Assembly (NCBI GenBank): GCA_031287525.1
Contig: JAITSU010000107.1
Coordinates: 1-41,765 of the forward strand
Source of the DNA: Zoogloeaceae bacterium
GTDB lineage: Bacteria; Pseudomonadota; Gammaproteobacteria; Burkholderiales; Rhodocyclaceae
DNA length: 41,765 nucleotides
Reading direction: 5' to 3'
A program made the position numbers and the translations under genes. Of the stretch, positions 26,041 through 34,789 are shown piece after piece (positions within the stretch are counted from its first letter, which is position 1; each line of letters begins with the position of its first letter). A model generated the notes under the pieces. The model worked only from the letters and a program-made list of their open reading frames with translations, ran no database searches and was not told the origin of the DNA.

Positions 26041-26076
26041 ATCTCTTTTTACGGTAAAATACCGTATAAAGAGATT
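26040..26076. promoter_or_regulatory. Long inverted repeat, candidate toxin-antitoxin operator
   Basis: Arms of 17 bases (26040-26056 and 26060-26076) with a single mismatch around a central AAA; the core is ACGGTA-AAA-TACCGT. It contains a TATAAA (26065-26070) suited as a -10 box and lies 12 bases before the antitoxin ATG, as expected for autoregulation by a DUF1778 antitoxin/GNAT complex. Confidence 0.7.
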
Positions 26077-26088
26077 GAGGAGCCAACA

Positions 26089-26355
26089 ATGACCACTGCC
26101 CGTTTTGACATGGTTTTAGAACCATCGGACAAGGAAACATTTTCCCGTGCCGCTGCTCTTCTGGGGCTGACCATGACTGCGTTTGTACGCATGGCCGCCA
26201 AGGAAAAGGCAGATGATCTTCTGGATCGTGAATCGCGCATTTATATGAGTCAGCGCGATTTTCAGGTTTTTTCAGAAGCCATCAATCGCCCCTTCGAGCC
26301 GAATGCCGCCTTGCAACGCGCCCTGCGTGCCGCCAGCGAGATTCGCCGTGCTTGA
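26089..26355 (+). CDS. DUF1778 (TacA-type) antitoxin
   Basis: An 88-residue protein with an N-terminal ribbon-helix-helix (TARFDMVLEPSDKETFSRAAALLGLTMTAFVRMAAKEKADDLL), followed by a helical tail (SQRDFQVFSEAINRPFEPNAALQRALRAASE) that in relatives covers the toxin active site. It binds DNA as a dimer and represses its own operon. The gene overlaps the GNAT toxin gene by eight bases and has GAGGAG-like sequence in front. The inverted repeat at 26040-26076 is the likely operator. Confidence 0.9.
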   Translation: MTTARFDMVLEPSDKETFSRAAALLGLTMTAFVRMAAKEKADDLLDRESRIYMSQRDFQVFSEAINRPFEPNAALQRALRAASEIRRA

Positions 26356-26848
26356 AGAGCAGTTATTGGATACAAAGCGACATGACCGACGCGCCTTTGT
26401 TTCCGGTGTGGCGGAACTGGACGATTACCTGCGGCGTTTCGCGGCGCAGCACAGTGAAAAAGGCGTCACCAACATCAGGGTTCTGGTCGATACCGATGCG
26501 CCTGCGCTGATTTTGGGTTATTACACCTTGAGCGCCGCCGAATTGCATCCCGAACAACTTTCCGATGCCGCGCAGAAAAAATTGCCCCGCTATCCCGTAC
26601 CTTGTTTTCGTATGGGGCGTCTGGCGATACAGCGTGACCGCCAGGGACAGGGATTAGGCGCGGCGCTGCTGGCGTGCGTCGTGGAACGCTGCCTGAATGC
26701 CCGCCAACATGTCGCGGCATACGCCTTGCTGGTCGACGCCAAGGACGAAAAGACCAAGGCGTTTTACACGTATCATGGTTTCATGGCCTGTCGTGATCAT
26801 CCGTTGACGCTGTATCTGCCACTGGGACAGCCCCGCAATACCGCTTGA
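26348..26848 (+). CDS. GNAT-family toxin (TacT/AtaT-like acetyltransferase)
   Basis: A 166-residue acetyltransferase. [20 protein letters not shown] is the acetyl-CoA pyrophosphate loop (Q/R-x-x-G-x-G/A) and KAFYTYHGF carries the tyrosine used as general acid in this toxin class. Toxins of this kind block translation by acetylating the amino group of charged tRNA. The start is GTG 26348 inside the end of the antitoxin gene; the longer frame from 26303 lies within the antitoxin. Toxic activity is inferred from family and partner. Confidence 0.88.
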   Translation: MLEEQLLDTKRHDRRAFVSGVAELDDYLRRFAAQHSEKGVTNIRVLVDTDAPALILGYYTLSAAELHPEQLSDAAQKKLPRYPVPCFRMGRLAIQRDRQGQGLGAALLACVVERCLNARQHVAAYALLVDAKDEKTKAFYTYHGFMACRDHPLTLYLPLGQPRNTA

Positions 26849-26907
26849 AACCCACTGTTTCATGCCCATCTACCCCCTGTTCCCCAAACTTCAAGGAGTT
26901 CTCGCTC

Positions 26908-27747
26908 ATGTTCAACTGGTTCAAAACCGCCCTGCTGATGGCGGTCATTACCGCCTTGTTTGGCGTATTGGGCGCGGCGATGGGCGGGATGCAGGGCATG
27001 TTGTTGGCGCTTGCCGTGGGGGGCGGCATGAATCTTTTTGCCTACTGGTTTTCTGACCAGATGGTTTTGAAGATGTACAAGGCGCGCGCCGTCGACGAGA
27101 AATCCGCGCCCGCTTTCTACAATATGGTGCGCGAGCTGGCGGGTAACGCCGGACTGCCGATGCCGCGCGTTTATCTCATTGACGAAGCGCAGCCCAATGC
27201 CTTTGCCACCGGACGCAACCCTGAACATGCCGCTGTCGCCGCTACTACCGGCATCCTGTCGATACTGTCGCCCCGCGAACTGCGCGGTGTCATGGCGCAC
27301 GAACTCACGCACGTCAAACACCGCGACATTCTCATTTCCACCCTTTCCGCTACGCTGGCGGGCGGCATCTCCGCGCTCGCCCGTTACGCCATGTTCTTTG
27401 GCAGACATTCCCGTGGGCGCGGGCATCCTGCCATTGGTCTTCTGGTGGCGATTCTCGCGCCTATTGCCGCTGGTCTGATTCAGATGGCGATTTCCCGCGC
27501 CCGCGAATTTGAAGCCGACCGGGGTGGCGCAGAAATCAGCGGCGACCCCAACGCCCTCGCCGACGCGCTGGAAAAAATCAACGCCCGCGCGCGCGGCATC
27601 CCCCTGCAAACCGCCGACGCGCACCCGGAAACCGCGCAGATGATGATCATGAACCCCCTCTCCGGCGGCGGTTTTTCCAACCTCTTTTCCACCCACCCGC
27701 CCACAGCCGAGCGCGTCAAACGGCTGCGGGCGCTTGTGGTCAGGTGA
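26908..27747 (+). CDS. htpX: HtpX-type zinc metalloprotease
   Basis: A 279-residue inner-membrane M48 protease that degrades misfolded membrane proteins alongside FtsH. Two N-terminal transmembrane helices (about 5-45), the zinc motif [12 protein letters not shown], two further hydrophobic stretches and the third zinc ligand in [13 protein letters not shown] are visible. The C-terminal [14 protein letters not shown] is family-typical. The ATG at 26908 is preceded by AAGGAG. The stop TGA is followed directly by the left 45-bp repeat of the rpn locus. Confidence 0.95.
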   Translation: MFNWFKTALLMAVITALFGVLGAAMGGMQGMLLALAVGGGMNLFAYWFSDQMVLKMYKARAVDEKSAPAFYNMVRELAGNAGLPMPRVYLIDEAQPNAFATGRNPEHAAVAATTGILSILSPRELRGVMAHELTHVKHRDILISTLSATLAGGISALARYAMFFGRHSRGRGHPAIGLLVAILAPIAAGLIQMAISRAREFEADRGGAEISGDPNALADALEKINARARGIPLQTADAHPETAQMMIMNPLSGGGFSNLFSTHPPTAERVKRLRALVVR

Positions 27748-27792
27748 CAGGGAACAGACGGCGGCTACGCCGCCGCAAATTACTGTCACCTG
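27748..27792. repeat. 45-bp inverted repeat, left copy (rpn flank)
   Basis: Identical over 45 bases to the reverse complement of 28695-28739 on the other side of the rpn gene. It contains the core GGCGGC-TAC-GCCGCC (27760-27774), and together with preceding bases forms outer arms CAGGTGACAG (27741-27750) and CTGTCACCTG (27783-27792). It begins on the base after the htpX stop codon and could also terminate htpX. Confidence 0.95.
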
Positions 27793-27845
27793 TTTCCTGT
27801 CATTTGGTATAAACTTCATTGTCATTTAATCCCAATGGAGCAACC

Positions 27846-28679
27846 ATGCCAACCTTTCTGTCACCGCGCAACGACATCGTTTTCAAGCGACTGTTTGGCG
27901 ATGCGCACGACACCGAAATCCTGACTGCTTTCCTGAAATCAACTTTGAGTTTGCCGTCCGAAGATTACGAAGAAGTGACTTTGGCTGACCCACATCTGCG
28001 ACGGGATGACCCGGACGATAAACTGGGGGTTCTGGATGTTCGGGTCAAAACAACTTCCGGGCGGATGATTGACATCGAAATTCAGGTTTTGAGCACACCC
28101 GACATGCGCGAGCGCATCGTGTTCTATCTTGCCAAGATGGTGACAGAACAGATTGGCAGCGGCGACAGCTACAAAAAAATCCAGCCCTCGATCTGCATTC
28201 TGATTACTGACTATGAGTTGATTGGCGAGAATTGGTACTATCATAACCAGTACAGGCTTCACGACCCGAAGACGGGTTCTGTCTTCACCGACCTGCTGGA
28301 AGTACACATACTGGAACTTCCCAAACTGCCGAAAAGCGAAGATGGCTCGGTGCTGTGGGACTGGTTGAAGTTTTTGGACGCAAGAAAAGAAGAGGATCTG
28401 GTCATGTTGGCGGAAAAAAATACAGAAGTAAAAAAAGCAGTGGGAAAGCTGATGGAGCTTTCCGCCGACGAACAAACACGCCTGCTCGCCGAGTCGCGGG
28501 AAAAGATGCAGTGGGATATCAATTCCATCAAACACGGGGCACGGGAAGAAGGTCGTGAAGAAGGCAGGATGGAAGAAAGGCTGGTCTTTGCCCGCAAAGC
28601 CCTGGCGCAGAACATCCCGCTGGAAACCATTGTGACGTTGACCGGTTTGTCCCCGGATGAAATCCGAACGTTGCACTGA
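27846..28679 (+). CDS. rpn: Rpn-family recombination-promoting nuclease / PD-(D/E)XK transposase-like protein
   Basis: A 277-residue protein of the Rpn/PDDEXK_2 family (formerly transposase_31-like). The N-terminal signature FLSPRNDIVFKRLFGD is typical, and the nuclease core has Asp64 (GVLDVRVKT) and Glu78-Ile-Gln80 (MIDIEIQV), the D...ExQ variant of the PD-(D/E)XK site. The C-terminal part is charged and helical (KHGAREEGREEGRMEERLVFARKALAQNIPLETIVTLTGLSPDEI). E. coli Rpn proteins cut DNA and raise RecA-independent recombination. ATG 27846 follows AATGGAG. The gene is framed by perfect 45-bp inverted repeats, which suggests gain as a unit or repeat-driven exchange; it is not a classical insertion sequence. 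Confidence 0.88.
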   Translation: MPTFLSPRNDIVFKRLFGDAHDTEILTAFLKSTLSLPSEDYEEVTLADPHLRRDDPDDKLGVLDVRVKTTSGRMIDIEIQVLSTPDMRERIVFYLAKMVTEQIGSGDSYKKIQPSICILITDYELIGENWYYHNQYRLHDPKTGSVFTDLLEVHILELPKLPKSEDGSVLWDWLKFLDARKEEDLVMLAEKNTEVKKAVGKLMELSADEQTRLLAESREKMQWDINSIKHGAREEGREEGRMEERLVFARKALAQNIPLETIVTLTGLSPDEIRTLH

Positions 28680-28694
28680 TCAGGGAACAGGTGT

Positions 28695-28739
28695 CAGGTG
28701 ACAGTAATTTGCGGCGGCGTAGCCGCCGTCTGTTCCCTG
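28695..28739. repeat. 45-bp inverted repeat, right copy (rpn flank)
   Basis: Perfect reverse complement of 27748-27792. The surrounding bases TCAGGGAACAG (28680-28690) and CTGTTCCCTGA (28730-28740) add an outer stem around the GGCGGC core. It starts a few bases after the rpn stop. Confidence 0.95.
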
Positions 28740-28930
28740 ATTCCTGCCCCTGACTTGTTGCAACCAAACAACACACATTCTTCCGTTTTCAGTCGGAAGT
28801 GCGCTTTCTTCCTTGCTGATGCCGTTGTTTCCCTGATACAGTCCGCCCACCTTGATTCCCGCGCTGTACGCATTCTGTGTGCGGCGCGGATTTTTCAAAC
28901 TCGTTTTTTTCAACCTGTGGAGAAATATCC

Positions 28931-30025
28931 ATGCAAAAGAAACTGATTGCTCTTGCCGTTGCCGCTCTGGCTTCCGGCGCCGCTTTCGCTCAATCCAATG
29001 TCACCATCTACGGTAATGTTGATGTCGGCTTCTCTCATCGTGGCGACAACATTGCCAACAACGTCGGTAGCCAAAACGCCATCGACTCCGGCATTTCCGA
29101 TGATTCCTATGTCGGTTTCAAGGGCGTTGAAGACTTGGGCAATGGTCTGAAGGCCCTGTTCGTGCTGGAAGCCGGGTTTACCGCTGATGATGGCGCAAGC
29201 ACCGGTTCGCTGTTTGAAAAACAAGCCTTTTTGGGTTTGACCGGCAACTTCGGTACCGCCATCGCTGGTCGTCTGGTTGCGCCCCGTTATTCCCTGCTTG
29301 CCGCGATTGATCCGTTTGCTGACGGCACTGTGGGTCGTTTCCACAACGTGTTCAGCGATGTCGTCGCTGCTGACGTGGATCGCGTTAACAACGCTGTTGC
29401 CTACGTTTCTCCCAGCTTCTCCGGCTTCAGCGTGACTGCGGCTTACTCCACCAGCGCCCTGTGGTCAGAAGGTTCGCTTACGGCAAGTCCGGATAATGAT
29501 GGCGACCTGCGCGTTTACACCGTTCTGCCCCGTTACACCAACGGCCCTCTGGACATCGGTCTTGCCTATCAACAAATCAAGGGCAAAGACAGCACCTCCG
29601 CTGCCAAGGTCAAGCAATGGACTTTGGGCGGCACTTATGACTTCAAGGTTGTCAAGCTCTCCGCTTACTATGACAACTACAAGGACAAGCAAGGTGTCGC
29701 AAACGTGGTTCTGGGTAGCCATGGTATCCTCGGCAACGATATGAAGCTGAAGACCTTTGGTGTGGGCGTGACGGTTCCGTTTGGCAAACATGCCATTCTG
29801 GCTTCCTACAACACATCCAAGGCCAAGCAATCCAATTTTGTCAACGATACCGCCAAGCAATGGGCGTTGGGCTACACCTATAGCCTGTCCAAGCGCACCA
29901 ACTTCTACGCCGCTTACGCCGACATCAACAACGATGACGGTCGCGGCACTGCAGTGAGCGACGCCAACAACGGTGGTCAAGGCTATCAAAACGGCTTGCA
30001 GTTCGGTCTGAAGCACAGCTTCTAA
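28931..30025 (+). CDS. Burkholderia-type trimeric porin
   Basis: A 364-residue outer-membrane porin with a signal peptide (MQKKLIALAVAALASGAAFA) cleaved before QSNVTIYGNVDVGF, the standard opening of betaproteobacterial porins (Porin_4/OmpC-like, 16-stranded barrel). FVLEAGFTADDG, LTGNFGTAIAGRLVAPRY and the closing GLQFGLKHSF with terminal Phe (needed for BAM recognition) are typical. GGAG lies before the ATG at 28931. The gene uses the codons of a highly expressed gene and is followed by a strong terminator. Its promoter should lie in 28745-28915, which otherwise holds nothing I recognise. Confidence 0.94.
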   Translation: MQKKLIALAVAALASGAAFAQSNVTIYGNVDVGFSHRGDNIANNVGSQNAIDSGISDDSYVGFKGVEDLGNGLKALFVLEAGFTADDGASTGSLFEKQAFLGLTGNFGTAIAGRLVAPRYSLLAAIDPFADGTVGRFHNVFSDVVAADVDRVNNAVAYVSPSFSGFSVTAAYSTSALWSEGSLTASPDNDGDLRVYTVLPRYTNGPLDIGLAYQQIKGKDSTSAAKVKQWTLGGTYDFKVVKLSAYYDNYKDKQGVANVVLGSHGILGNDMKLKTFGVGVTVPFGKHAILASYNTSKAKQSNFVNDTAKQWALGYTYSLSKRTNFYAAYADINNDDGRGTAVSDANNGGQGYQNGLQFGLKHSF

Positions 30026-30046
30026 TTGTTCCTGCGAAAGCAAGTC

Positions 30047-30076
30047 AAAAACGGACGCTTCGGCGTCCGTTTTTTT
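30047..30076 (+). terminator. Rho-independent terminator of the porin gene
   Basis: ACGGACGC (30051-30058), the very stable TTCG tetraloop, GCGTCCGT (30063-30070) and a run of T. Preceding A-run allows bidirectional use. Confidence 0.93.
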
Positions 30077-30100
30077 GCGCCTTCGTTTGCGTCATGTGGC

Positions 30101-30113
30101 AGCAAATTTTGCT
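30101..30113. promoter_or_regulatory. Palindrome AGCAAA-T-TTTGCT, candidate HicB operator
   Basis: A 13-bp palindrome 12 bases before the hicA ATG, overlapping a -10-like TATCAT (30113-30118). Position and symmetry suit autorepression by the HicB ribbon-helix-helix. Confidence 0.5.
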
Positions 30114-30125
30114 ATCATTCAGGAT

Positions 30126-30419
30126 ATGAAAACGAGAAACCGCAAAACCCTCGCCGCGATTTTTGAAACGCCGACCCGTTCCAACATCGCCTTTGCGGAC
30201 ATTGAAGCGCTGGTGCTTTCGCTTTCCGATGGTCAGGTGTTTGAGCGCGAAGGATCGCGTATCAAGCTGGTCATTGGTGACGTCATTTGGCGTTGCCATC
30301 GTCCGCATCCCGGAAAAGAGGCACGGAAATATCAGGTAGAGGAAGCGCGGAATTTTCTCGAACGCGCGGGAGTTACTCCCCGAAGCCTGTCTGAACACGG
30401 TAGCCGCGAAAGGAAATGA
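30126..30419 (+). CDS. hicA: HicA-like toxin
   Basis: A 97-residue protein of the HicA family, small mRNA interferases with a double-stranded-RNA-binding fold. RKTLAAIFETPTRSNIAFADIEALVLSLSDGQVFEREGSRIKLVIGDVIWRCHRPHPG is the variant in which the catalytic His is in WRCHRPHP. The ATG at 30126 is used; an upstream continuation of the frame (from 30075) enters the porin terminator and is not coding. The hicB gene follows after 3 bases. Confidence 0.85.
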   Translation: MKTRNRKTLAAIFETPTRSNIAFADIEALVLSLSDGQVFEREGSRIKLVIGDVIWRCHRPHPGKEARKYQVEEARNFLERAGVTPRSLSEHGSRERK

Positions 30420-30422
30420 GCC

Positions 30423-30761
30423 ATGACCCTGAATACTTTGACCTACAAGGGCTATACCGCCCGCATCGACTTTGACGCCCGTGATGATATTTTCATCGGG
30501 CGTATTCTTGGCGTGCGCGACATCATCAGTTTTCATTCGGAAACCGCGCAAGGGTTGCGGCGTGAATTTGAAATCGCGGTTGAGGACTATCTGGCGGATT
30601 GCGAAGAACAGGGCGTCTCGCCCGAAAAACCGGCAAATGGCAGAATCATGCTGCGTGTGTCGCCGGAAGTTCATGCCGCCTCACTCATTGCTGCGCAAGC
30701 CTCTGGCGAGAGCCTGAATCAATGGGCGGCAAAGGCGCTGGAAACAGCGGCGCGGGCATGA
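30423..30761 (+). CDS. hicB: HicB-like antitoxin
   Basis: A 112-residue protein. Residues 1-65 form the HicB partial RNase-H-like fold ([57 protein letters not shown]), and the C-terminus is a ribbon-helix-helix ([37 protein letters not shown]) for operator binding. It neutralises HicA and represses the pair. The order toxin-antitoxin is normal for hicAB. Confidence 0.9.
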   Translation: MTLNTLTYKGYTARIDFDARDDIFIGRILGVRDIISFHSETAQGLRREFEIAVEDYLADCEEQGVSPEKPANGRIMLRVSPEVHAASLIAAQASGESLNQWAAKALETAARA

Positions 30762-30819
30762 AAGACGTCACATTTACGGATTTTTTCTGCCTCCCGATGC
30801 GGTAGAATCCCGTTCTACC

Positions 30820-31896
30820 ATGATTTACTCTTTGTTACGCCGCGCGTTGTTCACGCTGGAAGCCGAGAAAGCTCACGACTTCAGCCTGTCCGCGCTCTCC
30901 TTTCTGCGCGCCTGCGGGCTTTCCGGGTTGCTGGCGGATTGGCTTGTGCGCGACCCGGTTTCCGTGATGGGGCTGGTCTTTCCCAATCGGGTCGGGTTGG
31001 CGGCGGGGCTGGACAAGAATGGGGCGCATATCGACGCGCTGGCGGCGTTGGGGTTCGGGCATATTGAGGTGGGCACGGTCACGCCGCGTCCGCAGCCGGG
31101 GAATCCCAAACCGCGCCTGTTTCGCTTGCCGGAAGCGCATGCCATCATCAATCGCATGGGGTTCAATAACCTGGGCGTCGAGGCGCTGCTTCACAACATC
31201 AGGCAGGCGGATTTTCCGAAAAAGGGCGGGATTCTGGGGGTCAATATCGGCAAAAACGCCGATACGCCGATTGAAAAGGCGGCGGACGACTATGTGGCGT
31301 GCCTCAAAAAAGTTTATGCTGCCGCGAGTTATGTCACGCTCAACATTTCCAGCCCGAACACGAAAAACCTGCGCGACTTGCAGCAGGACGCCGCGCTTGA
31401 CGACTTGCTTGTCCGCGTCAAGGCGGAGCAGACAATGTTGGCGGAGCAACAGGGGCGTTACGTGCCGCTGGCTTTGAAAATCGCGCCAGACCTGGATGAC
31501 GCGCAAATTACGGTGATTGCGGACGCGGTACGGCGGCATCGCATGGATGGCGTGATTGCCACGAACACCACAACCTCCCGTGTCGGTGTGGAAAAATTGC
31601 CGCATGGCGACGAGGCGGGCGGGCTGTCCGGCGCGCCGGAGTTTCGTCTGGCGACGACGACGCTGGGCAAATTGGCACATGCCTTGCGTAACGAAGTGCC
31701 TTTGATTGGCGTCGGCGGCATCATGAAGGGCGAGGACGCGCGCGCCAAAATTGCCGCCGGAGCGAGTCTGGTGCAGCTTTATACCGGCTTTATTTACCAC
31801 GGGCCGAAACTTGTCCACGAGGTCGCCGCCAGCGTTTCAGGCGGCGGAGGTCAGGTGGCAGCGGTCACTGACACTCACGCTGACGCGCCGCGCTAA
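30820..31896 (+). CDS. pyrD: Dihydroorotate dehydrogenase (quinone), class 2
   Basis: Membrane-associated FMN enzyme that oxidises dihydroorotate to orotate and passes electrons to quinone in pyrimidine synthesis. The N-terminal helix ([26 protein letters not shown]) is the quinone tunnel of class 2 enzymes. [53 protein letters not shown] (catalytic Ser) and [29 protein letters not shown] are present. The last 20 residues or so ([19 protein letters not shown]) look like an added tail beyond the conserved end, possibly from repeat sequence. 358 residues, slightly longer than usual. Confidence 0.95.
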   Translation: MIYSLLRRALFTLEAEKAHDFSLSALSFLRACGLSGLLADWLVRDPVSVMGLVFPNRVGLAAGLDKNGAHIDALAALGFGHIEVGTVTPRPQPGNPKPRLFRLPEAHAIINRMGFNNLGVEALLHNIRQADFPKKGGILGVNIGKNADTPIEKAADDYVACLKKVYAAASYVTLNISSPNTKNLRDLQQDAALDDLLVRVKAEQTMLAEQQGRYVPLALKIAPDLDDAQITVIADAVRRHRMDGVIATNTTTSRVGVEKLPHGDEAGGLSGAPEFRLATTTLGKLAHALRNEVPLIGVGGIMKGEDARAKIAAGASLVQLYTGFIYHGPKLVHEVAASVSGGGGQVAAVTDTHADAPR

Positions 31897-31957
31897 CAAG
31901 GAAAATCAACATGTCGCCAACTCCTGCCACCTGTCCCCTGTTACCTGTTACCCGCTC

Positions 31958-32536
31958 ATGAGCCATTACTTTTTCCTGCTGATTGGCGCGGTACTCGTCA
32001 ATAACGTCGTTCTGGTCAAAATTCTCGGCCTTTGCCCGTTCATGGGCGTGTCAAAAAAACTGTCGACCGCCTATGGCATGGGCGCGGCGACCACGTTCGT
32101 GCTGACATTGGCGACCGGGGCGAGTTTCATCATCGACCATTATCTGTTGATGCCCGCCGGACTGGAATATCTGCGTACCCTGTCGTTTATTGTCACCATC
32201 GCCGCCATTGTGCAACTGACTGAAATGATGATTGCCAGGACATCGCCCTTGTTGCAGCAGGTGTTGGGCATTTATCTGCCCCTGATTACCACCAACTGTG
32301 CCGTGCTTGGTGTGCCGCTGATCAATATCTCGCACGGTTACGGGTTCATGGAGTCCCTGATATTCGGCGCGGGCAGCGCGTTGGGCTTTTCGCTGGTGCT
32401 GGTGCTGTTCGCCGGTATCCGCGAACGGGTGAACGCGGCGGATGTGCCGCCGGCCTTCAAGGGCGTGGCGATCGGGATGGTGACGGCGGGGTTGATGAGC
32501 CTCGCCTTCATGGGTTTTGCGGGATTGGATCGTTAA
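31958..32536 (+). CDS. rnfA: Electron transport complex subunit RnfA
   Basis: A 192-residue inner-membrane subunit with six transmembrane helices; RnfA and RnfE are homologues that together hold an intramembrane iron-sulfur cluster. [14 protein letters not shown] and [13 protein letters not shown] carry the cluster Cys residues. The first gene of a complete rnfABCDGE operon. The ATG at 31958 has no clear ribosome binding site; the leader 31905-31955 is made of CCTGCCACCTGTCCCCTG-like repeat sequence. The longer frame from 31751 overlaps pyrD and is not used. Confidence 0.95.
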   Translation: MSHYFFLLIGAVLVNNVVLVKILGLCPFMGVSKKLSTAYGMGAATTFVLTLATGASFIIDHYLLMPAGLEYLRTLSFIVTIAAIVQLTEMMIARTSPLLQQVLGIYLPLITTNCAVLGVPLINISHGYGFMESLIFGAGSALGFSLVLVLFAGIRERVNAADVPPAFKGVAIGMVTAGLMSLAFMGFAGLDR

Positions 32537-32539
32537 GTC

Positions 32540-33172
32540 ATGGAAATTCTGACCGCGATTGTCGTGATGGCGTTGGGCGCGCTGACATTGGGCGCGGCGT
32601 TAGGCTATGCCGCCATCCGTTTCAAGGTTGAGGGCGACCTGATTACGGGCAAAATCGAGGCCATTTTGCCGCAGACACAATGCGGTCAATGTGGCTTTGC
32701 CGGTTGCAAGCCCTATGCCGAGGCGATTGCCAGGGATGAGGCGGAAATCAATCTCTGTCCCCCCGGCGGCGATGAGGGCGCGAGAAAACTCGCCGATCTG
32801 CTGGGTCGGGAATTCAAGCCGGTTTCCGGCGGCGGCGATGGCGAAGCCGCCAAACCGAAATTGACCGCCATCATCCGCGAAGCGGAGTGCATCGGTTGCA
32901 CACTCTGCATTCAGGCTTGCCCGGTGGATGCTATCGTCGGCGCCGCCAGACAGATGCATACCGTCATCGACGCTTTGTGCACGGGTTGCGAATTGTGCGT
33001 CAAGCCCTGCCCGGTCGAGTGTATCGACATGGCGCCTGTGCCGGAAACGCTGGCGACCTGGAAATACGCTTACCCGGTCATCCCGATTAAATCCGTGGAG
33101 CGTGCCAGCGATGTCTCCCACAACGTCGCCGCGATGAATGACGCGGAATCCTCCCACCAGAAAGTCGCCTGA
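32540..33172 (+). CDS. rnfB: Electron transport complex subunit RnfB
   Basis: A 210-residue ferredoxin-like subunit: N-terminal membrane anchor (about 1-26), the 4Fe-4S domain with Cys48, Cys51, Cys56 and Cys73 ([16 protein letters not shown] ... NLCPPGG), then two bacterial ferredoxin clusters ([16 protein letters not shown] and [16 protein letters not shown]). RnfB is the entry or exit point for ferredoxin electrons. Starts 3 bases after rnfA. The C-terminal tail after the last cluster is about 45 residues. Confidence 0.95.
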   Translation: MEILTAIVVMALGALTLGAALGYAAIRFKVEGDLITGKIEAILPQTQCGQCGFAGCKPYAEAIARDEAEINLCPPGGDEGARKLADLLGREFKPVSGGGDGEAAKPKLTAIIREAECIGCTLCIQACPVDAIVGAARQMHTVIDALCTGCELCVKPCPVECIDMAPVPETLATWKYAYPVIPIKSVERASDVSHNVAAMNDAESSHQKVA

Positions 33173-33180
33173 AGCTTTTT

Positions 33181-34758
33181 ATGTTGCAAAAACTGTTCAA
33201 ATTCAAGGGCGGTATCAAGCCAGCCCACCATAAAGCGGAATCTCGCGGTACGCCCATTGCCGCCGCGCCGCTGCCGGGTCATCTGGTGATTCCGCTCTCC
33301 CAGAGCGCGGGCGAGGCGGCGCAGCCGGTGGTCGCGGTGGGCGACAAGGTGCTGAAAGGGCAATTCATCGGCAAGGCGGAAGGCTGGCTTTCCTCTGCCG
33401 TTCATGCCTCCACTTCCGGCACGGTCATCGCGGTGGAGCCGCGCCTGATGCCGCATCCTTCCGGTCTTGCCACCTTGTCCGTCGTCATCCTGCCGGATGG
33501 GGAAGATCGCTGGATGCCCCTGCAAGCGCCGGATTACAAAAACATGTCGTTGAAGTCCGTGCTGCAATATCTGCAAGACGCGGGGGTGGTGGGGATGGGC
33601 GGCGCGGGTTTTCCCAGTCACGTCAAGATGCAGGATTCCGCAGCCCTTGGGGATTTGGTGATTAACGGCGCGGAATGCGAACCCTACATCACCTGCGACG
33701 ACCGCCTGATGCGCGAACGCGCCGGGGAAATCATCGCGGGTAGCGGCATTATCCGCGACCTGTTACAGGTCAAACGGGTGTTGATTGGCATTGAGGATAA
33801 CAAGCCGGAAGCCATTGCCGCCATGCAGGCGGCGGTCGAGGCCGCCGGGGAAACGACGTTCTCCGTTGTCGCCGTGCCTACGCTTTACCCGGCGGGCGGA
33901 ATCAGGCAGTTGATTCGGGTGTTGACCGGCAAGGAAGTCCCCGTCGACCAGCGGTCAACCGATTTGGGCATCCAGTGTTTCAACGTGGGAACCGCCTTGT
34001 CCGTCTGGCGGGCGCTGAACCTGGGCGAGCCGGTGGTGAGTCGCGTCGTGACCCTGACGGGTAATGTGGAGCAACCGGGCAACTGGGAAGCCCTGATTGG
34101 CACGCCCATGAATGAATTGCTGGCGCTTGCCCGCCCCAGGGCGGATACCGATGGCGTCATCATGGGCGGACCGATGATGGGGATTCCGATGCCCGCCTGC
34201 GATGTTCCCGTGACCAAGGGCAGTAATTGTCTGATTGCCCGTTCGCCCACGCTGTTCCCGCCGCCGCCGCCGGAAATGCCCTGCATCCGTTGCGGCGCAT
34301 GCGCCCGCGCCTGCCCGCAGGAATTGCAGCCTTTCGAGCTGTATTGGTGGAGCCGCGCCCGGCAATTCGACAAGGCGCGGGAATACCACCTTTCCAGTTG
34401 CATTGAGTGCGGTTGCTGCGCTTACGTTTGCCCCGCCAATATCCCGCTGGTACAGTATTTCCGCTTTTCCAAAAGCGAAATCCGCGCCGCCGCCAGAGAA
34501 CAGAAAATGGCGGACAGCGCCAGGGCGCGGTTTGAATTCAAACAGTTCCGCGCCGAGCGGGAGAAAGCGGAAAAGGCGGAAAAACTCGCCAGGGCAGCCG
34601 CCGCCCAAGCCGCAAAACTGGCGGCAGAGCGTGACGCCGCGCCGGAAGGCGAATCGGGCGCGGTGGGCGACGCTGCGGACGCAAAACAGGCGGTGATTGC
34701 CGCCGCCGTAGAGCGCGCCCGCGTCCAACGCGCCGAAACAGATTCCAGAGACGCCTGA
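33181..34758 (+). CDS. rnfC: Electron transport complex subunit RnfC
   Basis: A 525-residue peripheral subunit that handles NADH/FMN chemistry. The Nqo1-like Rossmann region includes GMGGAGFPSHVKM and INGAECEPYITCDDRLM; two 4Fe-4S motifs follow (CIRCGACARACPQELQP and CIECGCCAYVCPANIPLVQ). The C-terminal 90 residues are charged and Ala/Lys/Glu-rich (coiled coil), as common in proteobacterial RnfC but of variable length. Starts 8 bases after rnfB. Confidence 0.95.
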   Translation: MLQKLFKFKGGIKPAHHKAESRGTPIAAAPLPGHLVIPLSQSAGEAAQPVVAVGDKVLKGQFIGKAEGWLSSAVHASTSGTVIAVEPRLMPHPSGLATLSVVILPDGEDRWMPLQAPDYKNMSLKSVLQYLQDAGVVGMGGAGFPSHVKMQDSAALGDLVINGAECEPYITCDDRLMRERAGEIIAGSGIIRDLLQVKRVLIGIEDNKPEAIAAMQAAVEAAGETTFSVVAVPTLYPAGGIRQLIRVLTGKEVPVDQRSTDLGIQCFNVGTALSVWRALNLGEPVVSRVVTLTGNVEQPGNWEALIGTPMNELLALARPRADTDGVIMGGPMMGIPMPACDVPVTKGSNCLIARSPTLFPPPPPEMPCIRCGACARACPQELQPFELYWWSRARQFDKAREYHLSSCIECGCCAYVCPANIPLVQYFRFSKSEIRAAAREQKMADSARARFEFKQFRAEREKAEKAEKLARAAAAQAAKLAAERDAAPEGESGAVGDAADAKQAVIAAAVERARVQRAETDSRDA

Positions 34759-34789
34759 ACATGCCGATCGCGTACACATCAGAAAAAAC

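Noticed and set aside
27748-28739. Classical insertion sequence
   Set aside because: No DDE or serine/tyrosine transposase, no target-site duplication was seen, and the repeats are hairpins related to another locus (37812-37902).
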